The notes: generated by a model not told the origin, from the sequence alone. A stretch of DNA of 64,000 nt from Clostridiales bacterium (GCA_029265405.1 JAJUJI010000002.1:1-64000), one strand, 5' to 3'; counted from the first letter of the stretch, positions 8,541-18,391 are shown. Made by a program: numbers and translations.

Positions 8541-9703
8541 AATTGAGATATTTGCTGGCCGGGGCGGTAACCATACGAGCAGAGGGTGTAAAGCCGGAAA
8601 GCTTGCTAAATGAATTATCAAGAAAGGAAATTGACTTTACACAAGCCCGCAAGGAGGGGCCTTATGTCCTTACCTTTGCCACGACTCGCGCAGGGGCGGG
8701 TGCGGCGCTCAAGACGGCGGCCCGTCTGGGCCTTGACGCGCGCGTCGTGTGCAGAAAGGGATTGCCGAGCTTTTTCGGACGGTATAAAAAACGGTATATT
8801 TTGGTTTATATGCCAATAATCCTGATATTTGCGGTATTCTATCTTTCTAGCTTTATTTGGGAAATAAAAATAGCGGGAAATAAAACCGTTTCGGAAGCTG
8901 AAATAAGGCAGGCTCTTGAGGAGGCCGGAGTGGGCATCGGCAAAAACGGAATGTGGCTCGACAATGAGATAATAAGGAGCAAGGTCTTATACAGGCTCAA
9001 GAAGCTGAGCTGGCTCACCGTGCGGGTAAACGGCAGCAGGGCCTTGGTTATTGTGCGGGAGCGCAGGGAGCGGCCGTTGCTGATAGACGAGAGTATTCCC
9101 ACGGAAATATGCGCCGCTAAAACCGGCGTCATAAGCAAGGTAACCGCCCTGTCGGGGAACGCGGCTGTAAAGGCGGGAGATACCGTATTGAAAGGCCAGA
9201 CTCTTATAAGCGGGAAGCTGACGGATAGGCAGGGGCAGACGCGCCTGGTACGGTCTATGGGCGAGGTCTGGGCGAGGACGTGGTACACGAAAACGCTGAA
9301 AATACCGCTTGCATACTCGGCAAAGGCATACACCGGCAGGGAAAAGCAGAAAACGGCGGTGAACGTCTGCAACTTAAGGTTGAATTTTTATATAAACAGT
9401 GGAATTTCATATGCGAAATATGATAAAATCACAACTGAAAAGCGCCCTTCAATATTGGGTTTCTCGCTTCCGGTATCGATAATAAGGTCAATCTACAGAG
9501 AATATGAGGCTCTGCCCCGCGCTCTTGAGGAGAACGAGGCCGAGGAATTGCTTAAAAACAGGCTGCTTGAATGGGTGGAGGCGGAAACGGGAGGCGCTAG
9601 GCTTACGGAGGCCGCCTTTGACGTCGCCAGAGAGGATGGCTGGCTTGCCGTTTCCGTTATGGCGGAATGCTACGAGCAAATAGGCGAAACACGGTATTAT
9701 TAA
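8537..9703 (+). CDS. yqfD: sporulation protein YqfD
   Basis: This 388-residue YqfD-family protein has a single transmembrane helix at about residues 87-108. A POTRA-like extracytoplasmic segment follows (IAGNKTVSEAEIRQALEEAG). The family is found in spore formers next to yqfC and phoH and is expressed in the mother cell in Bacillus. The same order, yqfC-yqfD-phoH-ybeY-era, is preserved here. Its molecular role is not established. Confidence 0.9.
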   Translation: MKLRYLLAGAVTIRAEGVKPESLLNELSRKEIDFTQARKEGPYVLTFATTRAGAGAALKTAARLGLDARVVCRKGLPSFFGRYKKRYILVYMPIILIFAVFYLSSFIWEIKIAGNKTVSEAEIRQALEEAGVGIGKNGMWLDNEIIRSKVLYRLKKLSWLTVRVNGSRALVIVRERRERPLLIDESIPTEICAAKTGVISKVTALSGNAAVKAGDTVLKGQTLISGKLTDRQGQTRLVRSMGEVWARTWYTKTLKIPLAYSAKAYTGREKQKTAVNVCNLRLNFYINSGISYAKYDKITTEKRPSILGFSLPVSIIRSIYREYEALPRALEENEAEELLKNRLLEWVEAETGGARLTEAAFDVAREDGWLAVSVMAECYEQIGETRYY

Positions 9704-9726
9704 CATTACTTGAGAAGGATATACGG

Positions 9727-10740
9727 ATGATTGAAAAAGCGATAAGCATAGACAGGATGGAAAACCTCATCAACGTGTTCGGCTCCTTTGACGAGAATTT
9801 GAGGATCATAGAAAACGACCTTTCCGTCAGAATAATCGACAGGGAATCGGAGGTCAGGATAGCGGGCGACGGCGAAAAGGTAATGCTGGCGGAAAAGGCC
9901 ATAGAAGCCCTTATGGGTCTGGCGGCCCGGGGCGAAAGCATAACGCCGCAGAATGTCAGGTATATCCTTAAGCTGGTTTCGGAAGGGCGCGGAGAAAAAA
10001 TCTCCGAAATGGCCAACGACGTGGTTTGCATAACGGCCAAGGGCAAGCCTATAAAAGCCAAAACCTTGGGGCAGAAGCATTATCTCGACGCGATAAAGAA
10101 AAATACGGTGACAATAGGGGTGGGCCCGGCGGGAACGGGGAAAACCTATCTGGCCGTCGCCTGCGCCGTTACGGCCTTCAGGGCCAAGCAGGTAAACAGG
10201 ATAATACTAACCAGGCCCGCAGTCGAAGCTGGCGAAAAATTGGGCTTTCTGCCTGGCGACCTTCAGAATAAGGTCGACCCATATCTCAGGCCGCTTTATG
10301 ACGCGCTTTTCGACATGCTGGGGCCCGAAACCTACGCGAAATATCTCGAAAAAGGCAACATAGAGGTGGCTCCGCTTGCGTACATGAGAGGCAGGACGCT
10401 GGACGATTCCTTTATAATACTTGACGAAGCGCAAAACACTTCCCGCGAGCAGATGAAAATGTTCCTGACGCGCATAGGCTTCGGCTCCAAGGTTGTCATC
10501 ACCGGCGACGTTACGCAGATAGACCTGCCTGCGGATAAGGTGTCCGGCCTCAGGGAGGTCTTGAATATTTTGAAGGATATTGAGGATATAGAGATATGCA
10601 GGCTTACGGGCGAGGACATAGTGCGCCATGCCCTGGTGCAGCGCATAGTGGAGGCTTACGACAGATATGAAAAGGCGAGGCGTCCCGAAGCCGGCGAAAA
10701 GCAGGCGAAGGGCCTTGTCCGCAGGCCGCGGAGAGTGTGA
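9727..10740 (+). CDS. phoH: PhoH-like ATPase
   Basis: This 337-residue cytoplasmic NTPase has an N-terminal KH-like region, a Walker A motif GPAGTGKT at residues 133-140 and a Walker B motif FIILDEAQN. PhoH proteins are linked to RNA metabolism through their conserved neighbourhood with ybeY and era, though the exact reaction remains uncertain. ATG 9727 has GAGAAGGA a few bases upstream; an in-frame ATG at 9667 lies inside yqfD and was rejected. The ybeY gene follows immediately. Confidence 0.93.
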   Translation: MIEKAISIDRMENLINVFGSFDENLRIIENDLSVRIIDRESEVRIAGDGEKVMLAEKAIEALMGLAARGESITPQNVRYILKLVSEGRGEKISEMANDVVCITAKGKPIKAKTLGQKHYLDAIKKNTVTIGVGPAGTGKTYLAVACAVTAFRAKQVNRIILTRPAVEAGEKLGFLPGDLQNKVDPYLRPLYDALFDMLGPETYAKYLEKGNIEVAPLAYMRGRTLDDSFIILDEAQNTSREQMKMFLTRIGFGSKVVITGDVTQIDLPADKVSGLREVLNILKDIEDIEICRLTGEDIVRHALVQRIVEAYDRYEKARRPEAGEKQAKGLVRRPRRV

Positions 10741-10751
10741 TTTTAAGCGGA

Positions 10752-11231
10752 ATGAAGCATAGAATTATTTTCGGGTCGGACGTAAAGTACAGTTATTTTA
10801 CGAAGCCCCTTATTAAAAAGAGCATCAGAACAGCGCTTAAGGCCGAGGGCGTCAGAGCGGAGTGTGAAATAAACGTTCTGCTTACCGACGGCGAGGGCAT
10901 TAAGCGCATAAACAGCCAGATGCGCGGAGTCGGCGAGACTACGGACGTGCTGTCCTTTCCCATGTTTGAGCTCAGGGAGGGCAAGTTCGACGCCTCGGAT
11001 GTCGTGGCGGACCCGAAGACGGGCAGGGTCGCGCTGGGCGATATAGCGCTGAATCTGGACAGGGTGAGGGAGCAGGGGGAGCTGTTCGGGCACGGGGAGA
11101 GGCGGGAAACCGCCTACCTGACCGTCCATAGCGTCCTGCATCTTCTCGGCTACGACCACCTTGACGAAGGGGAGCGGAAGAGAAGGATGCGCGCCCGGGA
11201 GGAAGAGATAATGAAGAGGATAAAGCTATGA
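10752..11231 (+). CDS. ybeY: endoribonuclease YbeY
   Basis: YbeY is a single-domain zinc endoribonuclease needed for 16S rRNA 3'-end maturation and ribosome quality control. The zinc-binding motif HSVLHLLGYDH is visible near residues 123-133 of about 159. The TTDVLSFPM block typical of the family precedes it. ATG 10752 is chosen; a GTG at 10737 overlapping the phoH stop would add five residues. Its own 3' end overlaps era as ATGA. Confidence 0.93.
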   Translation: MKHRIIFGSDVKYSYFTKPLIKKSIRTALKAEGVRAECEINVLLTDGEGIKRINSQMRGVGETTDVLSFPMFELREGKFDASDVVADPKTGRVALGDIALNLDRVREQGELFGHGERRETAYLTVHSVLHLLGYDHLDEGERKRRMRAREEEIMKRIKL

Positions 11232-12121
11232 ATATTACGAAAACAGCCGTAATCACGATAGCCGGTAGGCCCAACGTCGGCAAGTCCACGCTTGCCAACA
11301 GGCTGGCGGGCGAGAAGGTCTCCATAGTCAGCAGCAAGCCCCAGACCACGCGCAACAGGATATACGCCGTCTGCAACAGGGGCCGGACGCAGCTTGTCTT
11401 TCTTGATACGCCGGGCTACCACAGGCCGCGCACCGCATTGGGCGAATATATGGTGCGCGTGGTCAGGGACAGCCTGGGAGGGGGAGAGGACGCGATTTTG
11501 CTCATGGTCGAGCCTATCCCCAGGCCGGGCGCGCAGGAAAACGAGCTGATCAAATTTATAAAGGCCTCGGGCTCGCCGGCCGTGCTTGCCATAAACAAGA
11601 TAGACGAGGTGAAGAAGGAGGAGCTGCTGGCGGTCATCGCCGCTTATTCCGAAACCTTCCGCTTCGACCATATAGTGCCCATATCGGCCAGAACCGGCGA
11701 CGGAGTTGAGGAGCTGCTGCAGGTTCTTGAGGGCTACGCCCAGGAGGGGCCGCAGCTTTTTCCCGAAGATATGGCGACCGATCAGCCGGACAGGCAGATA
11801 GTGGCGGAAATCGTCCGCGAAAAGCTGCTCTACTGTCTGGAGCACGAGATACCGCACGGAACGGCCGTCGAGGTAACGAGGTTTTCAGAGCGGGACAGCG
11901 GCATAATCGACCTTGAGGTGACGATCTACTGCGAAAAGGCGAGCCACAAGAGCATAATAATTGGCAAAAGCGGCTCGATGCTCAAAAAAATCGGAGAGCT
12001 GGCCAGAAGGGACGTGGAGCGCTATATGGGCGCGAAGGTTTTCCTGCAAAGCTGGGTGAAGGTCAAGGAAAACTGGCGCGACAGCGGAGCGGCGCTCAGA
12101 AATTTCGGCTACGATGACTAG
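11228..12121 (+). CDS. era: GTPase Era
   Basis: This 297-residue ribosome-assembly GTPase binds the 3' end of 16S rRNA. G1 is GRPNVGKS at residues 13-20, G3 is DTPG, and G4 is NKID. A C-terminal KH domain is marked by IIGKSGSMLKKIGELAR. Start and stop overlap the neighbours (ATGA with ybeY, 8 bases with recO), so the genes are tightly coupled. Confidence 0.96.
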   Translation: MNITKTAVITIAGRPNVGKSTLANRLAGEKVSIVSSKPQTTRNRIYAVCNRGRTQLVFLDTPGYHRPRTALGEYMVRVVRDSLGGGEDAILLMVEPIPRPGAQENELIKFIKASGSPAVLAINKIDEVKKEELLAVIAAYSETFRFDHIVPISARTGDGVEELLQVLEGYAQEGPQLFPEDMATDQPDRQIVAEIVREKLLYCLEHEIPHGTAVEVTRFSERDSGIIDLEVTIYCEKASHKSIIIGKSGSMLKKIGELARRDVERYMGAKVFLQSWVKVKENWRDSGAALRNFGYDD

Positions 12122-12869
12122 CCTTGTCGTAAGGGGTCTGGTTTTAAGGGAGGCCGGCTACGGCGAGAGCAGCAAGATGCTCACCGTGCTTACCGACGCG
12201 AAGGGCAAGCTTTCCGTTTCCGCCAAGGGGGCGCTGCGCAAAAACAGCAGGATTGCCGCCGCCTCCCAGCTTTTCGCGTTTTCAGAAATGACGCTGGGCG
12301 AGAGCAGAGACCGGTACTACCTGAACGACGCTTCAACGATAGAACTTTTCGACGGTCTCAAGGCCGATTTGCGGGCCTATTCGCTGGGGGCGTATTTCCT
12401 GGAGCTGCTGGACGCGGCCTGTCAGGAAGAGGCGGAGGAGCCCGAGGCTCTGACTCTGGCCCTGAACGCCCTGTGGCTGCTCAGCGCCGGGAAAAAAAGC
12501 CTTGGCTTGATAAAGAGCGTATTCGAGCTGCGCCTTATGTGCCTTTTGGGCTACATGCCGGAAACGTCGGCCTGCTCCGGCTGCGGCAGCGGGCTTGAAG
12601 GGGCGTCCGCCTCGTTTATAGACCTTAGGGGCGGGGAGCTTTACTGCCCGGACTGCGCCTCGAAAAGGGCCGCAAGGCCAAGGCTTCTCTGCGCCGCGTC
12701 CCTCGCCGCGATAAGGCATATAACGGGGTCGGCTCCGGAAAAGGCGTTTTCGTTCTCGATAAGGGGAGAGGCGGAAAAGAGGCTTTCGCAAGCCTGCGAG
12801 GATTATGCCGCGGAGCGGCTGGAGAGGACCTTTCCTGCACTGGAATATTATAAAAAGACGTTGAAATAA
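12114..12869 (+). CDS. recO: DNA repair protein RecO
   Basis: This 251-residue RecO has an N-terminal OB fold (residues 1-80) and a helical C-terminal domain. The zinc-finger cysteines are CSGCG near residue 156 and CPDC near 179. RecO loads RecA on SSB-coated DNA with RecR in the RecF pathway. It overlaps era by 8 bases and lies 10 bases before mutS2. Confidence 0.92.
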   Translation: MTSLVVRGLVLREAGYGESSKMLTVLTDAKGKLSVSAKGALRKNSRIAAASQLFAFSEMTLGESRDRYYLNDASTIELFDGLKADLRAYSLGAYFLELLDAACQEEAEEPEALTLALNALWLLSAGKKSLGLIKSVFELRLMCLLGYMPETSACSGCGSGLEGASASFIDLRGGELYCPDCASKRAARPRLLCAASLAAIRHITGSAPEKAFSFSIRGEAEKRLSQACEDYAAERLERTFPALEYYKKTLK

Positions 12870-12879
12870 GGATAGCGGA

Positions 12880-15255
12880 ATGGATCTTTACGAAAAATCG
12901 CTGAACATACTGGAGCTGCCCGCCGTACTGGAAATGCTGGCGGGAGAGGCGGCGAGCGCGGCCGCGAAGGAGGCGGCGCTTGAGCTGCGCCCCTCGGACA
13001 ATATTTATGAAATACAATACCTGCAGAGGGAGACGACCGACGCCAAGCGCCTCATTGCCCTGAAGGGCGCGCCTCCTCTGGCGGCAATTTCAGACATAAG
13101 GGGTAGCCTGGCGCGGGCCGTAAGGGGAGGCATGCTGAGCGCCAGAGAGCTGCTGGAAATAGCCGCGGTGCTTAGAGTGGCCCGCCAGACTAAGGCCTGG
13201 GGCGAGGCGGAGGACGCGGACAACTCCCTCGGCGGGCTTTTTGCCTCCTTGAGGGCCAATAAATTCCTTGAGGAAAAAATAACGATGTCGATACTCGGGG
13301 AGGACGAGATAGCCGACTCGGCCAGCCCGGAGCTTGCCTCCATACGCCGCCATATGCGGGCCGCGAACGCAAGGATCAGGGAAACGCTGCAAAGGATTAT
13401 TGCTTCGCCGTCGTATTCCAAGATATTGCAGGACCCTATAATAACGATGCGCTCCGACAGATATGTAATACCCGTAAAGGCCGAACACAAGGGCGCACTG
13501 AGCGGGCTTGTGCACGACATATCCTCCAGCGGGCAGACCTTGTTTATCGAGCCCATGCAGGTGGTGGAGGCCAACAACGAGATAAGGGAGTTGCAGGCTA
13601 AGGAGAAAAAGGAAATCGAGCGCATATTGACGGAGCTCAGCGGCGACGCGGCGTCCTTTGAGGACGACATAGCCGGCGACTTCAGCCTGCTGACCAAGCT
13701 TGATCTGATATTTGCCAAGGCCAAGCTTTCTTACGCAATGAAGGCCGAGGAGCCCCAGCTTTCCGCAGACGGAGCCGTGAGCCTGAAAAACGCGAGGCAC
13801 CCGCTGCTGGACAGGCAAAGCGCCGTGCCGATAAACATAGCCGTAGGGGACGGCTTCGATACGCTGGTCATCACAGGCCCAAATACGGGAGGAAAAACGG
13901 TAAGCCTTAAAACGCTGGGGCTGCTGAGCGTTATGGCGCAGTGCGGCCTGCATGTGCCCGCCGATTGGGGAAGCAGAGTCCGCGCGTTTAAGAAGGTGCT
14001 GGCCGACATCGGCGACGAGCAGAGCATAAAGCAGTCTCTTTCCACCTTTTCTTCGCATATGCGCAATATTGTCGGCATGCTGGCGGAGGCGGGAGAGGAT
14101 ACGCTTATGCTCTTCGACGAGCTTGGCGCGGGAACGGATCCCTCCGAGGGCGCGGCGCTGGCCATTGCCATAATACAGCGCGGGCGCTCGCTGGGCGCGA
14201 AAATAGCCGCCACGACGCATTACGCGGAGCTGAAGGTGTTCGCCACCGCCGAGCCCGGCGTCATGAACGCCTCCTGCGAATTCGACGTCGAGACTTTGAA
14301 GCCCACATACAGGCTTTTGATGGGCATACCGGGGAAATCCAACGCTTTTGAGATTTCAAGGCGCCTGGGCCTGGATGAAAGCATAATCGAGGACGCGAAA
14401 AAGCGCATGGATGTCCAGAGCGCCGAATTTGAAAACGTTGTCGCGCTGCTCCAAAAGGAGCGGCAGCTTTTGGAGCGCGAGCAGGCGGAGGCTGCGCGGC
14501 TGCGCCTGCTCGCGCAGGAGGAGCTTAAAAAAGCTGAGGAATACCGCAAGCGTGCGGAGGCCGAAAAAGAAAAGGCGGGGATCGGCGCAAAGCGGGAGGC
14601 GGAGCGTCTGCTGAAGGAGGCCCGCAGGACGGCCGAGGAGGTGTTCGAGGAGCTGAACCGGATGCGAAAAAGCGCCGCGGAGGCCGAGAACATACAGCAG
14701 GTTAATCGGGCCCGGGCGGAGCTTGCAAGGAAGCTCAACGAGGCGCAGGAGGCCTTCGGAGCGCAGGAAGAAGACGGGGAGGAGGCGCGGCCAAACGCAA
14801 GGCCCGTTAAGCCGGGCGATACTGTCGAAATAAAAAAAATCGGAACAAAGGCCGAGGTCATAGCCGTAAGCCAGGACAGGCTGCTGACGCTTCAGGCGGG
14901 AATAATGCGTATAACCGCCAGGGAGGACGAGGTCAGGCTGCTGGAGGGTGAAAAGAGCGAGAGCCGCAAATTTATTGAGAAGACGGAGGCCAAGCTGAGG
15001 AACTTGACGGTCAAGCCGGAGATAGATTTAAGGGGCATGACGGGCGAGGAGGCCGTTTCAGTCATGGAACGCTATCTCGACGAGGCTAAGCGGGCCAATT
15101 TAAACAGCGTGCGGATAATACACGGAAAGGGTACGGGTGCGCTTAGGCTTGCGGTTCAAAACTCCCTGAAAAAGAACCCCGCAGTCAAGAGCTTCAGGCT
15201 TGGACGCTACGGCGAGGGAGAAACGGGCGTAACCATTGTTGAATTTTCGCAATAA
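12880..15255 (+). CDS. mutS2: endonuclease MutS2
   Basis: This 791-residue protein is MutS-like but lacks the mismatch-recognition N-terminus. It has a core and lever region (1-300), an ATPase with Walker A GPNTGGKT near residue 330, and a long charged coiled coil (about 510-630). A KOW-like segment and a C-terminal Smr nuclease domain beginning DLRGMTGEEAV follow. MutS2 is implicated in suppressing recombination and in rescue of collided ribosomes. AAGGA lies 6 bases before the ATG. It ends the yqfC-mutS2 run. Confidence 0.95.
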   Translation: MDLYEKSLNILELPAVLEMLAGEAASAAAKEAALELRPSDNIYEIQYLQRETTDAKRLIALKGAPPLAAISDIRGSLARAVRGGMLSARELLEIAAVLRVARQTKAWGEAEDADNSLGGLFASLRANKFLEEKITMSILGEDEIADSASPELASIRRHMRAANARIRETLQRIIASPSYSKILQDPIITMRSDRYVIPVKAEHKGALSGLVHDISSSGQTLFIEPMQVVEANNEIRELQAKEKKEIERILTELSGDAASFEDDIAGDFSLLTKLDLIFAKAKLSYAMKAEEPQLSADGAVSLKNARHPLLDRQSAVPINIAVGDGFDTLVITGPNTGGKTVSLKTLGLLSVMAQCGLHVPADWGSRVRAFKKVLADIGDEQSIKQSLSTFSSHMRNIVGMLAEAGEDTLMLFDELGAGTDPSEGAALAIAIIQRGRSLGAKIAATTHYAELKVFATAEPGVMNASCEFDVETLKPTYRLLMGIPGKSNAFEISRRLGLDESIIEDAKKRMDVQSAEFENVVALLQKERQLLEREQAEAARLRLLAQEELKKAEEYRKRAEAEKEKAGIGAKREAERLLKEARRTAEEVFEELNRMRKSAAEAENIQQVNRARAELARKLNEAQEAFGAQEEDGEEARPNARPVKPGDTVEIKKIGTKAEVIAVSQDRLLTLQAGIMRITAREDEVRLLEGEKSESRKFIEKTEAKLRNLTVKPEIDLRGMTGEEAVSVMERYLDEAKRANLNSVRIIHGKGTGALRLAVQNSLKKNPAVKSFRLGRYGEGETGVTIVEFSQ

Positions 15256-15304
15256 CGGAATGGAAATCGTTTCCCGCCGCCTGTCTTTATGGTCAGTTTG
15301 CCTA

Positions 15305-15333
15305 TTGACGAAAAATCACTTTTTTGATAAAGT
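15305..15333 (+). promoter_or_regulatory. predicted sigma-A promoter of the HPr gene
   Basis: TTGACG (15305-15310) is followed after 17 bases by TAAAGT (15328-15333). It lies in the 100-base gap after mutS2. The -35 region overlaps TGACGAA, which fits the degenerate Spo0A box TGNCGAA, but the overlap with an ordinary TTGAC makes this weak evidence. Confidence 0.5.
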
Positions 15334-15366
15334 TATTTTGTTAACGAGTGAAAGGTCGTGTCTTTA

Positions 15367-15645
15367 TTGTATACTAAGACTATTACGGTGAACAATCAGG
15401 TAGGTCTGCACGCAAGACCGGCCACTTTCTTTATCCAGAAGGCAAACGAGTTCAAAAGCAGCATCTGGGTGGAAAAGGACGAGCGGAGGGTCAACGCCAA
15501 GAGCCTGCTTGGAGTGCTTTCCCTCGGTATAGTAAAAGGCACAGAGATTACTCTTATAGCGGAAGGGCCCGACGATAAGGCGGCGCTGGAAGCGCTGGAA
15601 GCTCTCATAAGCTCAAATTTCGCCGAGTTTGAGCAGCAGGTATAA
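15367..15645 (+). CDS. HPr family phosphocarrier protein
   Basis: This HPr-like protein of about 92 residues has the GLHARPA motif whose His is phosphorylated by enzyme I. The Ser of NAKSLLGVLSLG corresponds to Ser46, the target of HPr kinase, so it could take part in sugar transport and catabolite control. AAAGGT lies 10 bases before TTG 15367, and starting there gives the usual N-terminus YTKTITV. A GTG at 15358 would add three residues but sits one base after that site. No PTS genes are nearby, so a Crh- or NPr-like role is possible. Confidence 0.88.
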   Translation: MYTKTITVNNQVGLHARPATFFIQKANEFKSSIWVEKDERRVNAKSLLGVLSLGIVKGTEITLIAEGPDDKAALEALEALISSNFAEFEQQV

Positions 15646-15758
15646 AGTGCGGCAATAATGAATAATACGCGGCGGCCTCGTTTCTCAGCGACGGGCCGCC
15701 GCGGCGGCGGTTGAAAACGCGGATATTTTATGCCTTCATTAATATATCGGACATGCTT

Positions 15759-15788
15759 AAAGGCGCGGCCAAAACGGCCGCGCCTTTT
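15759..15788 (+). terminator. bidirectional terminator between the HPr gene and the M14 peptidase
   Basis: GGCGCGGCC (15762-15770) pairs with GGCCGCGCC (15776-15784) across a short loop. It is preceded by AAA and followed by TTTT. It can end the HPr transcript and the convergent peptidase transcript. Confidence 0.75.
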
Positions 15789-15823
15789 GCGCGCCTTATG
15801 AGCCGAAGATCTGTAAAAACGGC

Positions 15824-17107
15824 CTATACCGCGTCGGCGGCGGTCTGCGCGTATGTGAGCATGCCCTCGTTTTCTCTGTATATTTCGTCAAACTGCGAAA
15901 GCGGCAGCGGGGCGGCGCCTATTCCGGCCTCTATGGTGTAGCCGGGCCTGTTGTAGTGCTGTATGAACCAGTCCTTGTAGCCGGCGTTGGCTGAATAAGG
16001 AGGGGTTAGCTCCAAAGCGTAGCCGCTGAGCCGCGACAGCTCCCGTCCTATGTCGTATGAGCCTTCGGGCTCATAGCCGTCGTACTTCCAGTATATTACG
16101 CGGCCCTGGGTATGGTAGGAGAGAGTGAGCTTAAAATTGTGATTTAAGGTAAAATTATAAACGCTTGCGCTTTCGGGCTGCGACAGAGGCGAGGAGCCCA
16201 CATAATCCCTGGGCCCGGGCTTGGTGTAGCCCTCGGCGAATTTGATCCGTTTCGCCTCCTCCCAGCCCGCGGGATATTGAAGATTCAGATCGACGCCGTT
16301 GATGTTGGCCTTCCAGCCCTGCGGGAACGCAACCGGCGGCTCGTTCATGGCCAAGGCCTTATCATATGCGGCGCTGCCCTCCGAAATCAAGCCCGTCACC
16401 AGATCTACTCCGTCCGGATTGACCATCGGGACTATAAAGAGGCTCGCCGCGCCGTACAGAGCGGCCGCGCTTTTGTTTGAAACGCCTCCTCCGAAGGCAT
16501 AAGCGGCCGCGTAATTTTCCAGATATTTCATAAGCAGCGGCGAGGTTATCCATTCGTTGGCGTGATGCGCGGCGTTGTAGAACACCTCGCTTTTTCCAGC
16601 ACCGATTTTGAAATACAATAAATTATGCCCTAAAACGCTTGAGCCAATGCTTCCGCTCTCAATAAAGGGATATCTGGCCTTCAAGCCCGCCGCGCAAAGC
16701 TCCAGCACCTGTGAGGTGAAGCTTATGTTTGTAGGAACCACTGAAAACGGCAGGGGTATGACAAGACGGGACCCGATTTGAAGATTGAGCGGGTCTGCCG
16801 AGGGATTGGCCGTTTCTATGGCCCTGATGCTGCTGCCGTAGCGCCCGGCCAGCCTGTAAAGGCTGTCGCCGCCGCTTACCGTCACGATCCGGCTTCCGGT
16901 CAGGTATGGCATAAGGGCTTGCCAGGTCCTCGGCCCGGCTATGCCGTCGGCGGCGAGGCCCGAGCGGCGCTGGAATTCGAGAACGGCTTTTTGGGTGGCC
17001 GGGCCGAAGGTTCCGTCGGGCGCCGGCCCGTACAGGCCGGCGCGGTTCAGTCCGAGCTGAAGCAGCTCAACTTCGGGGCCCTTTGATCCAAAGCGTAAGG
17101 TAGTCAA
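15824..17107 (-). CDS. peptidoglycan-binding/LysM M14 metallopeptidase (gamma-D-glutamyl-diamino acid endopeptidase I-like)
   Basis: This 427-residue protein combines a peptidoglycan-binding domain (1-66, with DGTFGPATQKAV), one LysM domain (about 74-118) and an M14 carboxypeptidase domain (about 125-425). The zinc motif HHANEW (H182, E185) is present, with a later His in LSYHTQG and the catalytic Glu in YTIEAGIG. The domain set resembles endopeptidase I of Lysinibacillus sphaericus and Bacillus YqgT, which cut gamma-D-Glu-diaminopimelate bonds in spore or cell-wall peptides. No signal peptide is visible, as in sporulation-linked homologues. It is divergent from spoIVB. Confidence 0.88.
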   Translation of the reverse strand: MTTLRFGSKGPEVELLQLGLNRAGLYGPAPDGTFGPATQKAVLEFQRRSGLAADGIAGPRTWQALMPYLTGSRIVTVSGGDSLYRLAGRYGSSIRAIETANPSADPLNLQIGSRLVIPLPFSVVPTNISFTSQVLELCAAGLKARYPFIESGSIGSSVLGHNLLYFKIGAGKSEVFYNAAHHANEWITSPLLMKYLENYAAAYAFGGGVSNKSAAALYGAASLFIVPMVNPDGVDLVTGLISEGSAAYDKALAMNEPPVAFPQGWKANINGVDLNLQYPAGWEEAKRIKFAEGYTKPGPRDYVGSSPLSQPESASVYNFTLNHNFKLTLSYHTQGRVIYWKYDGYEPEGSYDIGRELSRLSGYALELTPPYSANAGYKDWFIQHYNRPGYTIEAGIGAAPLPLSQFDEIYRENEGMLTYAQTAADAV

Positions 17108-17317
17108 GTTTGCGTCCTCCTGTTAAGCGGCTGCCGATTGCGCCTTTCAGTAATATTTTATGTTTGAAGGAATAAAATGCCACAAAATCCGCTCAAAAAG
17201 TGTCTGGGAAAAGCGCAGTTAATTGTCACGTTATTTTTGAGCCTTTAGCGGCATAATGAAAAGGCGGGACAAAAGAAACGGGCTTTTGTATAAAATAAGG
17301 CGTGGAGGCAAAATGAT

Positions 17318-18391
17318 TTGAAAGCAGCAATAAAAGTTAAAAAGATAATTATTTCGTTGGCGCTGGCGCTGCTGACCGCGTTTGTACTGCGAGACGGGAC
17401 AGCGGCTGGAGCGGCTTCAGACCGCGAGGGGATAAGGCTGATACCCTTGGGGGCCGCAGTATCCATAAGCGTCGAGGCGGACGGCGTATTGGTGGTGGGG
17501 ATAAACCAGGTGGATACTCCGGAAGGAGCAAGCGCGCCGGCTTTCGAGGCCGGACTCAGGGAGGGAGACTTCATAACCCATGTGGGGAAAAACAAGGTGA
17601 CCAGCGCCGAGGAATTCAGGCGCGCTATAAACTCCTCCGACGGGCAAATTTCGGTGCGCTTTGTAAGGGCCGGCAGGAAGATGCAGCTCAGCCTGAAGCC
17701 GGCCTCAAACCAGGAGGGCGTCAGGGAAATAGGAGTTTGGCTGAGAAGCGGAATGGCCGGCATAGGCACAATGACGTTTATCGAGCCAGGCAGCGGGCTT
17801 TTCGGAGCGCTGGGCCATTCCGTAAGCGATACGGACACCGGCGTCATGATACCCTTGAAAAAAGGACTTATATGCCGCACCAGCGTTACCTCGGTGATCA
17901 AGGGAACGGCCGGAAAGCCCGGGGAGCTGAAGGGTGAGCTTAAATTTGAAAACGGCGAAGGCAGAATAACTCTGAATACCCAGAGGGGAATTTTCGGTTA
18001 TGCCGACGCCGGGCTCTTTGGCGGAACCGCGCTGGAGCTTTGCCCCGCCGGAGAGCTCAAATGCGGCGGGGCCCGCATATTGGCCGACGTCGGCGAGGGC
18101 GTAAGGAGCTATGCCGTCGAGATATCAAGGGTATATCACGATTCCGACGGCGTGAGGGACATGCTTATAACAGTTACCGACGCAAGGCTCATCGAGCTTG
18201 CCGGGGGCATAGTGCAGGGCATGAGCGGAAGCCCCGTGCTCCAAAACGGCAAATTGGCGGGAGCCGTAACCCATGTGCTTGTGGGCGACCCGCGCAAGGG
18301 CTATGGCATTTCGATTGAGCACATGCTTGAGGCGGCGAGCGGGGAAAAGCTTCCCCGCTACATACAGCTTAAATCGGCAAGGAATAAATAA
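17318..18391 (+). CDS. spoIVB: SpoIVB peptidase
   Basis: This 357-residue serine peptidase (family S55) is made in the forespore and signals across the inter-membrane space to activate pro-sigma-K processing by SpoIVFB. It has an N-terminal membrane anchor (about residues 9-26) and a PDZ domain (about 55-125). The catalytic His is in LGHSVSD (H167) and the catalytic Ser in GMSGSP (near 303). The start is TTG 17318, set by GGAGG nine bases upstream; the nearby ATG at 17313 hits a stop at once. It directly precedes spo0A, the conserved clostridial order. Confidence 0.95.
   Translation: MKAAIKVKKIIISLALALLTAFVLRDGTAAGAASDREGIRLIPLGAAVSISVEADGVLVVGINQVDTPEGASAPAFEAGLREGDFITHVGKNKVTSAEEFRRAINSSDGQISVRFVRAGRKMQLSLKPASNQEGVREIGVWLRSGMAGIGTMTFIEPGSGLFGALGHSVSDTDTGVMIPLKKGLICRTSVTSVIKGTAGKPGELKGELKFENGEGRITLNTQRGIFGYADAGLFGGTALELCPAGELKCGGARILADVGEGVRSYAVEISRVYHDSDGVRDMLITVTDARLIELAGGIVQGMSGSPVLQNGKLAGAVTHVLVGDPRKGYGISIEHMLEAASGEKLPRYIQLKSARNK

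Noticed and set aside
13090-14220. 376-codon minus-strand frame opposite mutS2
   Set aside because: GC-rich shadow frame; the sense strand encodes an intact MutS2.
15300-15320. TGACGAA as a Spo0A box upstream of the HPr gene
   Set aside because: It is part of an ordinary TTGACG -35 element; the degenerate consensus makes such matches frequent.
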